A stretch of DNA of 64,000 nt from Nissolia schottii (Eukaryota > Streptophyta > Magnoliopsida > Fabales > Fabaceae). The stretch spans positions 149,999-213,998 of the forward strand of contig QANU01073111.1 in the NCBI GenBank assembly GCA_003254905.1, given 5' to 3'. Positions 48,619 to 59,635 of the stretch are shown here, piece after piece. Under the pieces are notes generated by a model, which saw only the letters and a program-made list of their open reading frames with translations, did not search any database and had not been told where the DNA came from. Both the position numbers and the translations under genes were made by a program. Numbering within the stretch: position 1 is the first letter of the stretch; each line of letters begins with the position of its first letter.

Positions 48619-49588
48619 TGATAAGTGCCCAAAATACGCAATTTTTATTATTTAAAAAGGCATTTATTTGCTTATGTTTTAATGAATTATCTAATGAATT
48701 CCTCATATTTTGTAGGTTATTAATATATTTTGAAGATGGATGCAAGCAGCTTAATTGAAGAATAATCCCATGAAGAATGGAGTAAAAGGGCAAAATTGGA
48801 GAAGAGCTAAAACACGAAGAATTACGCAGGACTGCTCAGCGGCACAACATTACCGCTCAGCGCAGAAGACAAGAACCGCTCCACGGAAAAGAGTTTATCG
48901 CTCAGCACCCGCAGAACAATCGCTCAGCGGTACAACCTTTATCGCTCAGCAAACGTACGTCAGCAGCCACTTGCACGCGGTACATTTATTGCGCCAGCTG
49001 GAGCCAGCCTAGCGCCGCCCTGCCACGTCAGCGCCGCCCTACAAAATCTGCTGGAGCATTTATTACTCCGCATAAAGAGATAAGCCGCTCAACGATAAAA
49101 GCACAGCCACTCAGCGATAAAGCCAGAATCGCTCAGCGGAGGCATCAAAACCGCTGAGCAATGGACCCAAATTTTGCCTGTAAATAGAGGAGGCCATGCC
49201 ATTCCGAAAGGCATCTCTCAATCCATCCTCCCCCCTTGAAGACACCATTCTTCCTCCATTTCCTTACATTTTAAAGCTTAGTTTAGTTTAGGTTAGGTTA
49301 GGAACAAAGAGGAGGCTTGTGAAGGAGCCAGGAAAATCAAGGATGCTTGGCAAACCGCTGTCATGACGGCGTGAGTATGTGTCATGGTAAGCGTCCAACC
49401 CTTGCCTCCGAGATACTCTTGTAAGATGGATTCCTAATCCTCTTTTTGTTGGGATTTTGATCATTGTTGTAGTTTGCTTGTATCTATGTAACTATTGCAT
49501 ATGAATCTATCTATTTTCTTATGATTTGCTTGAATGGTTTTACACTTAATGCTAGTCTTTGTTTAGTGTTTTGATTCTTGATTTGGGA
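48619..49588 (+). repeat. LTR of the second retrotransposon family, copy 2 (runs into the gap)
   Basis: Begins TGATAAGTG and is colinear with 33663-35053 for about 950 bases until the N run. It carries about ten versions of the ten-base motif CCGCTCAGCG. A full-length copy would end near 50010, inside the gap. The sequence after the gap (from 50153) does not match the LTR, so a solo LTR is plausible. Confidence 0.75.
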
Positions 49589-50152
49589 NNNNNNNNNNNN
49601 NNNNNNNNNNNNNNNNNNNNNNNNNNNNNNNNNNNNNNNNNNNNNNNNNNNNNNNNNNNNNNNNNNNNNNNNNNNNNNNNNNNNNNNNNNNNNNNNNNNN
49701 NNNNNNNNNNNNNNNNNNNNNNNNNNNNNNNNNNNNNNNNNNNNNNNNNNNNNNNNNNNNNNNNNNNNNNNNNNNNNNNNNNNNNNNNNNNNNNNNNNNN
49801 NNNNNNNNNNNNNNNNNNNNNNNNNNNNNNNNNNNNNNNNNNNNNNNNNNNNNNNNNNNNNNNNNNNNNNNNNNNNNNNNNNNNNNNNNNNNNNNNNNNN
49901 NNNNNNNNNNNNNNNNNNNNNNNNNNNNNNNNNNNNNNNNNNNNNNNNNNNNNNNNNNNNNNNNNNNNNNNNNNNNNNNNNNNNNNNNNNNNNNNNNNNN
50001 NNNNNNNNNNNNNNNNNNNNNNNNNNNNNNNNNNNNNNNNNNNNNNNNNNNNNNNNNNNNNNNNNNNNNNNNNNNNNNNNNNNNNNNNNNNNNNNNNNNN
50101 NNNNNNNNNNNNNNNNNNNNNNNNNNNNNNNNNNNNNNNNNNNNNNNNNNNN
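49589..50152. other. Sequencing gap (564 N)
   Basis: Run of unknown bases. From the copy at 33663 the missing part is expected to be the last 400 or so bases of the LTR, if gap length is real. Confidence 0.99.
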
Positions 50153-51023
50153 AACAATAGGCTTTCATCAAACTTGGCACGGTTGTGGGAAACCAGACTA
50201 GGTCAAGATTGAAGGAAGTGTTATTTGGCTTTCATTAGATATGCACTAGATTTGGCAGTTCCTAGTCATATTTCCTCAGATGATCCAAGAAAACCACAAT
50301 TGATATATATATTGTGGCCTTCCTTACATTCCTTATTCACATGTCAACATCAACCAATTTGGAATATGTTTTTGCACTACTTTCAGTTAGTGAAGGCTAT
50401 GTGCACGGGGCGCATGGCGCATCTCAAGGTGAGAAATAGATATATCGAGAGATCAAAAAAAATGCAAAGAAAGTAGTTATCTAACTGATTAAATGAATTT
50501 CCCTTGTGTTATGACCCATTAAGATCATCCTTTTTTCCCCTGTTTGGTAGAGTTGAATTAGATTCTGATTTAATCACATATAGCATAGCATTATTCTTTA
50601 CCTTCAGTGCCTAAATCATCTGCTTAACAACATCATTAACTAAAAAACACTAGGAATGAACTCTTGCTATAAATTGGGTAAAAAAATTGGGGCGAACACA
50701 AATTAGAAAGAACCTGTGAAGCGTTTAGGTCTCGGGATGTAAACGGTGATGCACGCGTCAAGGTAATGGAAGACGTGGGTGAGGACAAACGCGGAAGGTG
50801 ATGGACAACACGACGGTGATCTACGATGCGAAGGCGGCGGACGACGCGAAGGTGAGGGACGGCGCGGAGGTTTTCGAGAGGGCTGAAGGTGAGGGAAGAA
50901 GAGAGGATTTAAGGAGCGGCCGGAGGTAAGGGAGTAAGGGCGGTTCTGAGAGGGAGTGACGGTGAGGATGAAGAAAATAGTGAAACTTTGATTGAAGGAA
51001 TGGGCGTGCAAATCCTGTTTCAT
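50153..51023. other. Interior of the CACTA-like region with a minus-strand Pro/Ser/Arg-rich frame
   Basis: The 106-codon minus frame at 51023-50703 starts just inside the subterminal repeats and encodes a Pro-Ser-Arg-rich peptide (PSRRPPPSHRRSPS). The G/C-rich repeats GACG and GGCGG make this low complexity. It could be the first exon of a minus-strand transcript of the element. Plus frame 50225-50476 is not recognised. Confidence 0.35.
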
Positions 51024-51131
51024 TTAGCGGTGGTTACAAACCGTTGCACATGAATACACACTATTTTATACAACCGCCACAATTGTTTCACATTAACGGC
51101 GGCTGGAAGAAAACCGCCGCTAAATAACCGC
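51024..51131. repeat. Subterminal repeats, right side
   Basis: TTTAGCGGTGGTTACAAACCG near 51024 and AACGGCGGCTGGAAGAAAACC followed by GCCGCTAAATAACCGCC near 51092 mirror the words on the left side. Confidence 0.7.
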
Positions 51132-51974
51132 CACTTACAACAACGACAAAACAGAGTCGCACAAGACAAGGAGGGTGGTGGCTAGGATTTCAAACCAAAC
51201 ACTAATTTGCAGATGATGCTAGTGATGTTGCTATGCCTGGACTAATTAGTTAATTTTTCTATGTTCAGGCGTTAGCCCCATTTACCTAAAAAGAAGCGAT
51301 ACATTTATTGTGCGCTCCTACCTAGTTTTAATTTCTCTGTTTATAGGGCTCTGCCTATGTTTTAACATGAGTAATTCCCACACTAAACATATGCACTATA
51401 ATAATTATATTTAATTATATTTTAATATAATTTTTAGACTTATTGGTCTTGTAGTGTAAAAGTGTAAACAACAATTATTTTTCTTTACGCATTTAGACTA
51501 AATAATGGTTTGAACACTCATGTCGACCATACGGTAAATGAGAAACTTGAGTTCAAACTCTTGAGTTTTTTTTTGATGCGCCATCTAAAGATATCTATAT
51601 AAATATTAAATGAGTCTATTAAATAAATTTAAATCATCTAGAGTGACAAATCTCTTCATTAAAATAATTAAATAAAGCTATTAATTTAATAGAGAAATCT
51701 CTTATTGTATTTAATCTTAAAAGATCGATGTATCTCGCAAACATATTTTAACCGTAAATTAGGACGAGCAGCCCCCTTAACCTAAACACGTTTTGCACGG
51801 AAAAATTAATGATAATTCCAAACAGACCCAAAGTTCAATTGAAAAAAAATGGTAGCAGCTTGGGAAAATTTTCTTGTAGGCGTACAAAAAGCAGGATAAA
51901 ATAGGAAAGAAATTAATGAACCAATAGTAATACGAAACACAGTCATATATGTGAGTCAATGTAAAACAAGACAG

Positions 51975-51980
51975 TTGACT
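51975..51980 (+). promoter_or_regulatory. W-box TTGACT upstream of the DMR6-like gene
   Basis: TTGACT is the core for WRKY factors, which act in salicylate responses. It lies about 190 bases before the ATG and 25 bases before a TATA box. Short motif, so chance is possible. Confidence 0.35.
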
Positions 51981-52004
51981 GTACATCCACCCTATTTTTA
52001 GTAG

Positions 52005-52012
52005 TATATAAA
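52005..52012 (+). promoter_or_regulatory. TATA box of the DMR6-like gene
   Basis: TATATAAA lies about 160 bases upstream of the ATG and is followed by a pyrimidine-rich leader. Good spacing for a plant core promoter. Confidence 0.55.
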
Positions 52013-52169
52013 TGCATAACTATGTCACTCTCCGGGGCTCATCTTCCTCGAACCTCCCCTGTGTGCTCCAAGGAGAGCCTATTTTCTGAACTTTATTTTC
52101 CGGATGGTCGCTTCTTATTTTGTCTTTTTCCCCAACCTAGCTACCTTTAAAAGGGGTTTCTTTTGAATA

Positions 52170-55100
52170 ATGGACAAAACGGTGCTATCCTCTGGAATCC
52201 GGTACTCAAATTTGCCCCAGAGTTACATCAGGCCTGAATCCGATCGACCTCGTCTTTCCGAAGTGTCTGAGTGCGACGATGTTCCTATCGTCGACTTGGG
52301 TTCCCACCACAGAACCCAGATTGTTCAGCTAATCGGTGAAGCCTGCAGATCCTATGGCTTTTTCCAGGTCACGCCTCATCTTAGTTTCATCATAATTCAG
52401 ATATATTAAAGCGTGTTTGACAATTTTATTTTATCACTTTCAGTTTTTTTTTAATCTTATATTTATATTTGTTAAAATTTGAATTTGAAATTAACAAAAT
52501 AAATTTAAATTTTGACCAGAGCGCATATAAAATAATAAATTAAATTTAATAGTACAATTTTGAGACACTTTTTATTTTTTTTTAAGCAAAGTTGATTACA
52601 TTATTTTATTTTATTCGACATTTCATAGATACTAAAACTCCCATGTCTTTTAAATATTGATAAAGAATAAAATAAAAATTTACTCAATCAATATTTAAAA
52701 CAACAACTTAGACGGTGTGAATATACTTAAACATGCTAAAATATATAAACACTTTATCATAATTTTACAACATATCACGAGGTTAATCTTATAAAAAGTG
52801 AAAGCGGTGATACATTGTGAGAGAATAATAAAGTGTATGCATATTTAAATATCATTTTCCTTCTTCAAAATATCTCAAGAGTAATACAAACGAACAATTT
52901 TTTTTTTATTTTTTATTTTATATATGTTGCCTGCTTTTAATTAGTGTGTATGATATAAAAATATTATATAGTGCGGGTTGTCTTGGGAAATTATATTTTA
53001 TGTTTGGTCAATTAAATTGCAGGTAATTAATCACGGGGTGCCACTGGGAGCAGTGAAGGAAATGAATGAGGTGGCGTATGAATTCTTCAAGTTGCCGGTG
53101 GAGGAGAAGTTAAAGTTGTACTCAAACGATCCGTCAAAGACAGTGAGACTTTCAACAAGTTTTAATTTGAACAAAGAGTCAGTGCATAATTGGAGAGACT
53201 ACCTTAGGCTCCATTGCTATCCATTGGACAAGTATGTGCCAGAATGGCCTTCTAATCCTCCATCCTTCAAGTAAGTATTCTCTCTCTCTATCTGTGTTTC
53301 TCGTAGGCATCCGTCTGCGAGTGGACAATTGCAGCAGCTGACTAGGTCGCAGTCGCACATTGTGTTCTTACATGTTTTAAACTTCACACTTATGGCCCAA
53401 ATGTTTTTATCAAATAATATTAAATATCAAGCAATATTAATAAGACTTTCTTAAAGAAGTTCTTATTTGTCGTGAAACCTAATATTATATATTATTTACC
53501 ACAAAACGTTTGTGGTTATGAATATATCCAATAAAATGTTTTTTGACCAAAAAAAAATGTATCTTCTTTTACTTTGTCATTAAATACAACAGAAAAAAAA
53601 ACTATTACTTTTATCTGATGAGCCCTGTCTTTTTTTTTTCCTCTTCGTTTTTTCATATAAAGCAATACAAATTTATGGATGAAAACAATATATTTTTTTT
53701 TAGAACAAATAACTTTAGATAACAACGACATCCACAAACCTTTTTATGATGCACGTGTGTATTTTAACTTGCTGTATTTACCTTATTTTTTAAAAATACT
53801 TGTTAGCATAATTTTTGTGGTGAAGTGCAGTGGTCTAGTCTTATATAGATTATGAAAAATGAACAAATAAGATAGAGTTAACTGCTTCTTTATTTCATTT
53901 TATTATATTCTCTGACACATTCTTACTATTCTCAGTTTAGATTTAAATTTGAAACAAAATTTTTGGTCTTTTATATTTATTTGTTTTTTCAATATGGCCC
54001 CCATCTTTGCTTTCTTTATCAATTGAGTCGCTTCCTTTATAAATTGTCTATGAATAAAGTTTATAGTCATATTTTCATCAAAAAAACTAAATAAAAATGT
54101 TTATTTTGTATAAATTGTACTAACAGTTGGATACATAGTGATATTTTATTATCTGTGCCATGTGAACATTTTGTGCATATTTATTCTATGATAGAAATGT
54201 GAGTAGCATAAAAAAAAAAAAGCGAAGTTGAAAAAAAATAAGAATAAGGGTGGGAGGGGTTCGATCCCTACCCACTGTGAATGGAGCAAACCCACAGGCC
54301 AGCCGTATACCCCTTAACTGGACTTTAGAACGGCGAGGGATTAGTCTCACTTGACACGCGGGTGGGGATACCCTGGAAAACCAAAAAAAAAAAGAATTTC
54401 TACTGAAAGAAATGTTCTTGAGGAATGAGGAAGCATTATAACTTATCTCTAAGAATTTTTCCTTTGTGAAGAATATTTTGTAAACTTGCACCATTGAAAT
54501 GGTTAGGGAAAGATAAATATAAGTGAAATAACCAACGATTACAAAGACAAAAGTATCCTTCACGCAGTTGAGACATTTGATTTCTCTTGATGCAATATTC
54601 TATTTTTAAAATATAAAAGTTATCAGTAATTTTACTTAATTTTTAAATTAGTAACTATCAAATTATTGAATTACTAACCAAAATACCTAGAAAGTGACCA
54701 AGGCTACGGGAAGAGCTAAGGAGACTAGTGTCGTCATCCTTCTGGTACAAAATTACAAATAATGTCGTCATATATACTCCTAACAAAAATAGATAAATGT
54801 AGTCTTCTAGCTTTAGGTTGGCATAGGTTCACCCCCACCCCCCCCCCCTACATTGCCGTGCTGACAATTACCGAGTTTTGTGGCGAGACGGTTGGCTTAA
54901 AAAATGAGACTATTTTGAAATATTGACTTTGATTGAAGCATACCATATTTTTAATTAAAAAGATATTAATAGTACTTCATCTGTTCGCTTCACTTTGAGT
55001 TTATGTAAAGATATAACTACTAACAATTATAACAACACTTAATTAAAAATGGAGAAAAAAAACTTTTAAGTCTACGATTCAATAAATATACTGAAAAAAA

Positions 55101-58100
55101 TTAAAAACTACTTTTCTACGGTTGTTTAACAAGAATCCTTAATTGTTAAAATCCTTTTAATAACTACCTACTAGTACTTTAACAGTGTTGAATGATTAAG
55201 AAAAAAATCCTAATTTTTAAAATTTTGATAGATTTAACATTACAAATTTAAAAATGTTAATTCGGTAACCAACAGCTAATATTGGTTTAGTTAGACGCTG
55301 ACGTCACCATAAAATTCCGTGTTGACATAAGCATTTTGATTGATCAGATCTCCAGATCATGTCCTTGTGGAGATCTGATCCTTGTCCCTACCCATCCCCA
55401 CAATCCCACATGGCTTAAAGTGTTTCTCTCATTACCATTAGAAAAAAGGAAAATGTTATAGGGTAGCCTTGAGACATTGTTTATAAAATTAAGAGAACAA
55501 ATTTTGTATTGAGATTTTTAAATTTTAAATGCATTAAAAAATTTAAAAATCTTACTATTTTGTTAGTTAACAAAACCTTAAAAAAATTTAGTAAATTTAC
55601 CGGAGCTTTTTTGTGTTTTAAGAACACACAATTAAACAGTATTGAAATTTGTATTAAATATTTATAATCATTTTTTAATTTTTAAAATTTATGAATTAAT
55701 ATATTAAATTTTTTATTTTTTTTTATTTTCTTAGCTAATAATAAAAAAACATATTAAATTTAGACACCTATGCCTACAAAAACTTGAATTTTTTTTTAGG
55801 GAAAAGGAAACTTTGAATAAAATAATGGATTCATTGATGTCATCCATGACTTGTAATTTTACTATTAGTTTATAATATTATTGTTTCTAGAGGAAACAAT
55901 GATACTTTACTGTATTATAATAAACTTTTTCGTTTTAATACATGTTAAATATTTTATTTAATTTGTTATTTTTATTCTCTTGACTAATGTTGAAACAATC
56001 GCTCCACAACTTAATATCGTTGTTGTATTTTTGTAAGCTGAGAGTCCCAATTCGACTCCCATCCCTTTCCTCCTAGCTTTAGCTCAAAAAATATGTGTAT
56101 ATTAAAACAACTTTAAGATAATTTTTTTTTCTTCGCATTTTGTTTTTGGTTCGGGGGATGATGCATGAGCAACTAAATTAATTAAGCCTCCCACATAGTA
56201 GAAAATTTTAACTTGATAATTTGGGCCGGGCTGTCAGGGAAACAGTGACGAACTATTGCAAAGAAGTTCGGGCTTTGGGGTTCAGAATACAAGAGCTCAT
56301 ATCAGAGAGCTTAGGTCTAGAGAAGGGCTACATAAACAATGTGTTGGGTGAACAAGGGCAGCACATGGCAGTGAACTACTATCCACCATGCCCTGAACCA
56401 GAACTTACCTATGGCTTGCCAGGGCACACAGACCCAAATGCACTCACAATCTTGCTCCAAGACCAACACGTTTCTGGCCTTCAAGTCCTCAAAGACGGCA
56501 AGTGGCTAGCCGTTAAACCCCACCCCGATGCATTTGTCATTAACATCGGCGATCAATTGCAGGTAACACATTTATAATACTTAATCCCTTTAAATAATAT
56601 ATGTCCATTTTTAAATGTATCTAATCAATTACCATTCTCAAAATGGATGAAGTAAATGAATAAAACCCTATGCAAAAATAAAAAACCTGTTAAACTCTAC
56701 TCTTTTTTAACTTGTGGATTAAAAGGGCCGGCTTAAATAGATCAATTTGGCCCCGTTAAGTATTAAAATAGGTATGACTTGTGGACTAATCCGCTAACCT
56801 GCATTAAATGAGTGGACTAAACGTAGGGCTATCAAATAAGTCAGCTAGGCTCGTTTAACCTACAAGTTAAACAGATCCGCTAACTTGTATTAAATGGATT
56901 TTTATATGTTTGCCCATTCATACTCATTCACACTAACCTGCTATATATTTGCTCATTCACAGTCATCATGTAACATCTCTTTTATTTTTATTTTTATTTT
57001 CATCCAAAAATTCCCAATTACTAGTAATCAATAGCGTTATATAAATACATGTGGAATCTTAGATTGATTTGATTTCCTATATAGATGTTCAAACTACAGC
57101 CTACAGCTATTCAAGGGGATTTCATATTTCCCCAAATCACGCTCCTTTCTTGTCCCACTAAATTGAATATTGCATGTGATTACCATACATGTATCTTCTA
57201 TGTGACAAGAGGAGGTGATTGGTAAGTTCTAAAACAAGACATAACTTGGGAACATGTGATTTACATCCGTCCAAAGGGAGGCCATGTCTATTATTCTACT
57301 GCCTATGCCCATAAGCCCAAGCTTTAAATCTTAGCTTAGGTCCACTATTCGTAGCTAGGCATGGACCAAAGTACATAGGCAAAGGTGACAAAACATGAGG
57401 ACAATAATTATTGGAGAACATCTAATTTTAGGGAGAAAATGGAATGAGAGACAAACAGTTAATGGGGGAACGTAACGTAGGGCATAACATAAAAATTGTA
57501 CAGAGGTAATTGTAGGAATCTGAGTGCAGTAGGTGGTTGAGAGGTTTGGGGGGATTAAGATGCGGCGCAACTTCTTCCTTATTGGTTCCGGGACGGTGCA
57601 GCGTGGCGGAGGTGAGTACCTAGTACTCTAAAGCTCAACTAAGGGTCCACTCTAAGTGAATAGTATATAAGGTTAAATTTATACGTCATGGTGTAAAATG
57701 ATTATTTATAAGAAAGAATATGAAGTAGTTTTAGGCTCTGTTTTGGTCCAATAGACTCATAACAAAAATGTTACAATGACCCTTGTGATTGGATAGATGA
57801 ATTTAGTAAGCGTTATCCTCAACCAATTTTTTGAGATTGTTTATATTTATAACAACCATTTTGATTTTATTTTGCAGGCATTAAGTAATGGCATTTACAA
57901 GAGTGTTTGGCACCGGGCCGTAGTCAACAATGAGAAGCCAAGACTTTCGGTGGCTTCATTTCTTGTTCCTTATGATGAGGCATTGATAAGCCCAGCAAAA
58001 CCGCTCACAGAAAATGGAACTGGAGCTGTATACAGGGGATATACTTATGCTGAATACTATAAGACCTTTTGGAGTAGGGACTTGGTCAACGAACACTGTT

Positions 58101-58123
58101 TGGAACTTTTCAAGAACAAGTAA
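52170..58123 (+). CDS. DMR6: 2-oxoglutarate/Fe(II)-dependent dioxygenase, DMR6/DLO type
   Basis: Four exons: 52170-52367, 53023-53270, 56238-56562 and 57878-58123, all with GT/AG borders. The joined frame is 1017 bases (338 residues), the usual length for DMR6. The N-terminal DIOX_N domain (VPIVDLGS, YGFFQVINHGV) is followed by the 2OG-Fe oxygenase core. Fe ligands are His and Asp in GHTDPN and a distal His in VWHRAV; the 2-oxoglutarate binder is Arg in RLSVAS. DMR6-like stretches include HNWRDYLRLHCYPL and NYYPPCPEPELTYGLPGHTD. The family hydroxylates salicylic acid (5- or 3-hydroxylase), lowering defence signalling; loss of DMR6 gives pathogen resistance. DMR6 and DLO paralogues cannot be separated by eye. 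Intron 2 is nearly 3 kb and carries a SINE-like insert. Confidence 0.93.
54248..54393 (+). mobile_element. SINE-like element in intron 2 of the DMR6-like gene
   Basis: Contains a pol III B-box GGTTCGATCC (54258-54267), then a body with GAGCAAACCCACAGGCCAGC and GGGGATACCCTGG, ending in an 11-base A tail (54383-54393). No A-box is visible upstream, so it is probably 5'-truncated. Such B-box plus A-tail units are typical of plant SINEs. Confidence 0.6.
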
Positions 58124-58794
58124 CACACACCTTTTAAGTAAGGTGTGTGATTTGCATGAAACAAAATAAGAGCAATTAATAGGGGAGGGAGCAGAAAGAA
58201 AAAAAGGTTGAAATGCTTATTTTGCTGCATGTGGACCGGTCATGCCTTTCCCCATAAGCAAGTATACCTTTATAGCCGTGTGGTAGGGGGAGAATAATGT
58301 ATTGAAATTCATAAGTGTAGAACCCTTCAGAATTTGTTAGTACTGCTTATTCATTATAGTCTAAGAAACATTAATTTTGTAACTCTATTGTTATGGTTTT
58401 TTTCTTTTTTACAGAATGATTATGTATTATACACATTGAAGAACCACTGCACACTGGCCAGAGTGTGCTCATTGGACTCTGCTTAATGTGTTATCTCTTC
58501 ATAATAATGTTCTGTTCATTCAATAAGATTATGGACATGCCACAAAAGATTCTGGAATATTTTGTGCAATTATTATGCAGACAGCAAGGTTAAAAAAATA
58601 GACTGGACATCAAACTTGTTAGGGCAGTCAATCAAGCTTAAATATAAATATATATATATATATATTTTATTATAAATATGATTAATTATATATTATATAA
58701 TAAATAAAATTTACTTTTCATATAATATTTTTATATTATTAATTTTATGAGAGCATATTTTTTAATAAAATATATAAGTATTACATCAAAATCA

Positions 58795-58825
<31 letters not shown>

Positions 58826-59302
58826 AAAAAATTGCAATTAAAAAAAAGAAGAGAGAATTGGTCCGATTTTGACCAATTCTCATGACAGGCAATTTTTGGG
58901 AGCAAACCAAACTGGACAAGGGTTCAATTCTCGGTTCAACTGATTGGATCAATCAATATGGTCCAATTTTCTGAACCATGCCATATTTTATTGGTAAATG
59001 CTTGTGGGGACATAGTTTCCATTAATTAAAAGAAGGGAAAAGACATTTTACCCCTTTAATAATGAGTCATGTGCATTTACCCCCCCTTAAATTTTCAAAA
59101 CCTGCAAAGAGACCCCAAAATATTTTCTTTTGGTACAAGTACGTCCATTTATTAATTCTTCCAACCAAATATTAATGTATTGACTAAATTACCCTTCTTT
59201 CTTCCCCTCCTTATTCTCCTTCAAGATCTTCTTCTTCTTTCTCATCTTCCCCCTCGTATCACCTAAAAAGAATACCATTTGTAAATAAAATTTAACATTA
59301 TG
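58124..59302. other. 3' flank of the DMR6-like gene and A/T-rich spacer
   Basis: The first 300-400 bases are probably the 3' untranslated region. The rest holds (TA)n runs and no gene. It ends at the copia 5' LTR. Confidence 0.5.
58640..58830. repeat. (TA)n microsatellites
   Basis: Two AT-dinucleotide runs, near 58644-58664 and 58797-58821, separated by A/T-rich sequence. Confidence 0.85.
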
Positions 59303-59546
59303 TGTTAGAGAATCATCCACGTGAGTTGGATGATGGGTAGTTTAATCAGTTAGAAGCTGCTGAGGGTTGTTAGATTGGTTAAGTTAGTTATTGAGTGCTA
59401 GTATGTTATTTGCTTGTGCCACAAGCTACAAGCTACATGTGTAAATATATTACATCATTCCTTGCTGCTATCAATTCAATGATTCATTCTATTTTTCTTT
59501 CATCACACTACTCCCTCTTTTCCTCTCTCGATTTATAGTTCTATCA
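59303..59546 (+). repeat. 5' LTR of the copia element
   Basis: 244 bases from TGTTAGAGAATC to AGTTCTATCA, followed directly by the primer-binding site TGGTATCATCAAG (59547-59559), a variant of the initiator-tRNA-Met site TGGTATCAGAGC. Confidence 0.92.
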
Positions 59547-59635
59547 TGGTATCATCAAGTTTCTAATTGCTTCCGCTTTCTCTTTGAATCCTTAGCACTT
59601 TCTTCCTTCTTGTACCTTCATTCTCTGCGACTTCC

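Larger units (their letters stand above)
44311..51456 (-). mobile_element. Possible CACTA-type DNA transposon with captured gene segments
   Basis: The left tip reads CACTACAACAAATTTTGC (44311) and the right tip ends GGTCTTGTAGTG (51456), giving inverted CACTACAA ends. Both sides carry subterminal copies of TTTAGCGGCGGTT-like and inverted AACCGCCGCTAAA words (44410-44650; 51024-51131), a layout usual for CACTA elements. The three-base flanks differ (TTT and TAA), and no transposase was recognised, so the pairing of ends is tentative. A retrotransposon LTR and the N gap lie inside. Confidence 0.5.

Noticed and set aside
49552-50212. Long open frames across the N run
   Set aside because: Artefact of unknown bases.
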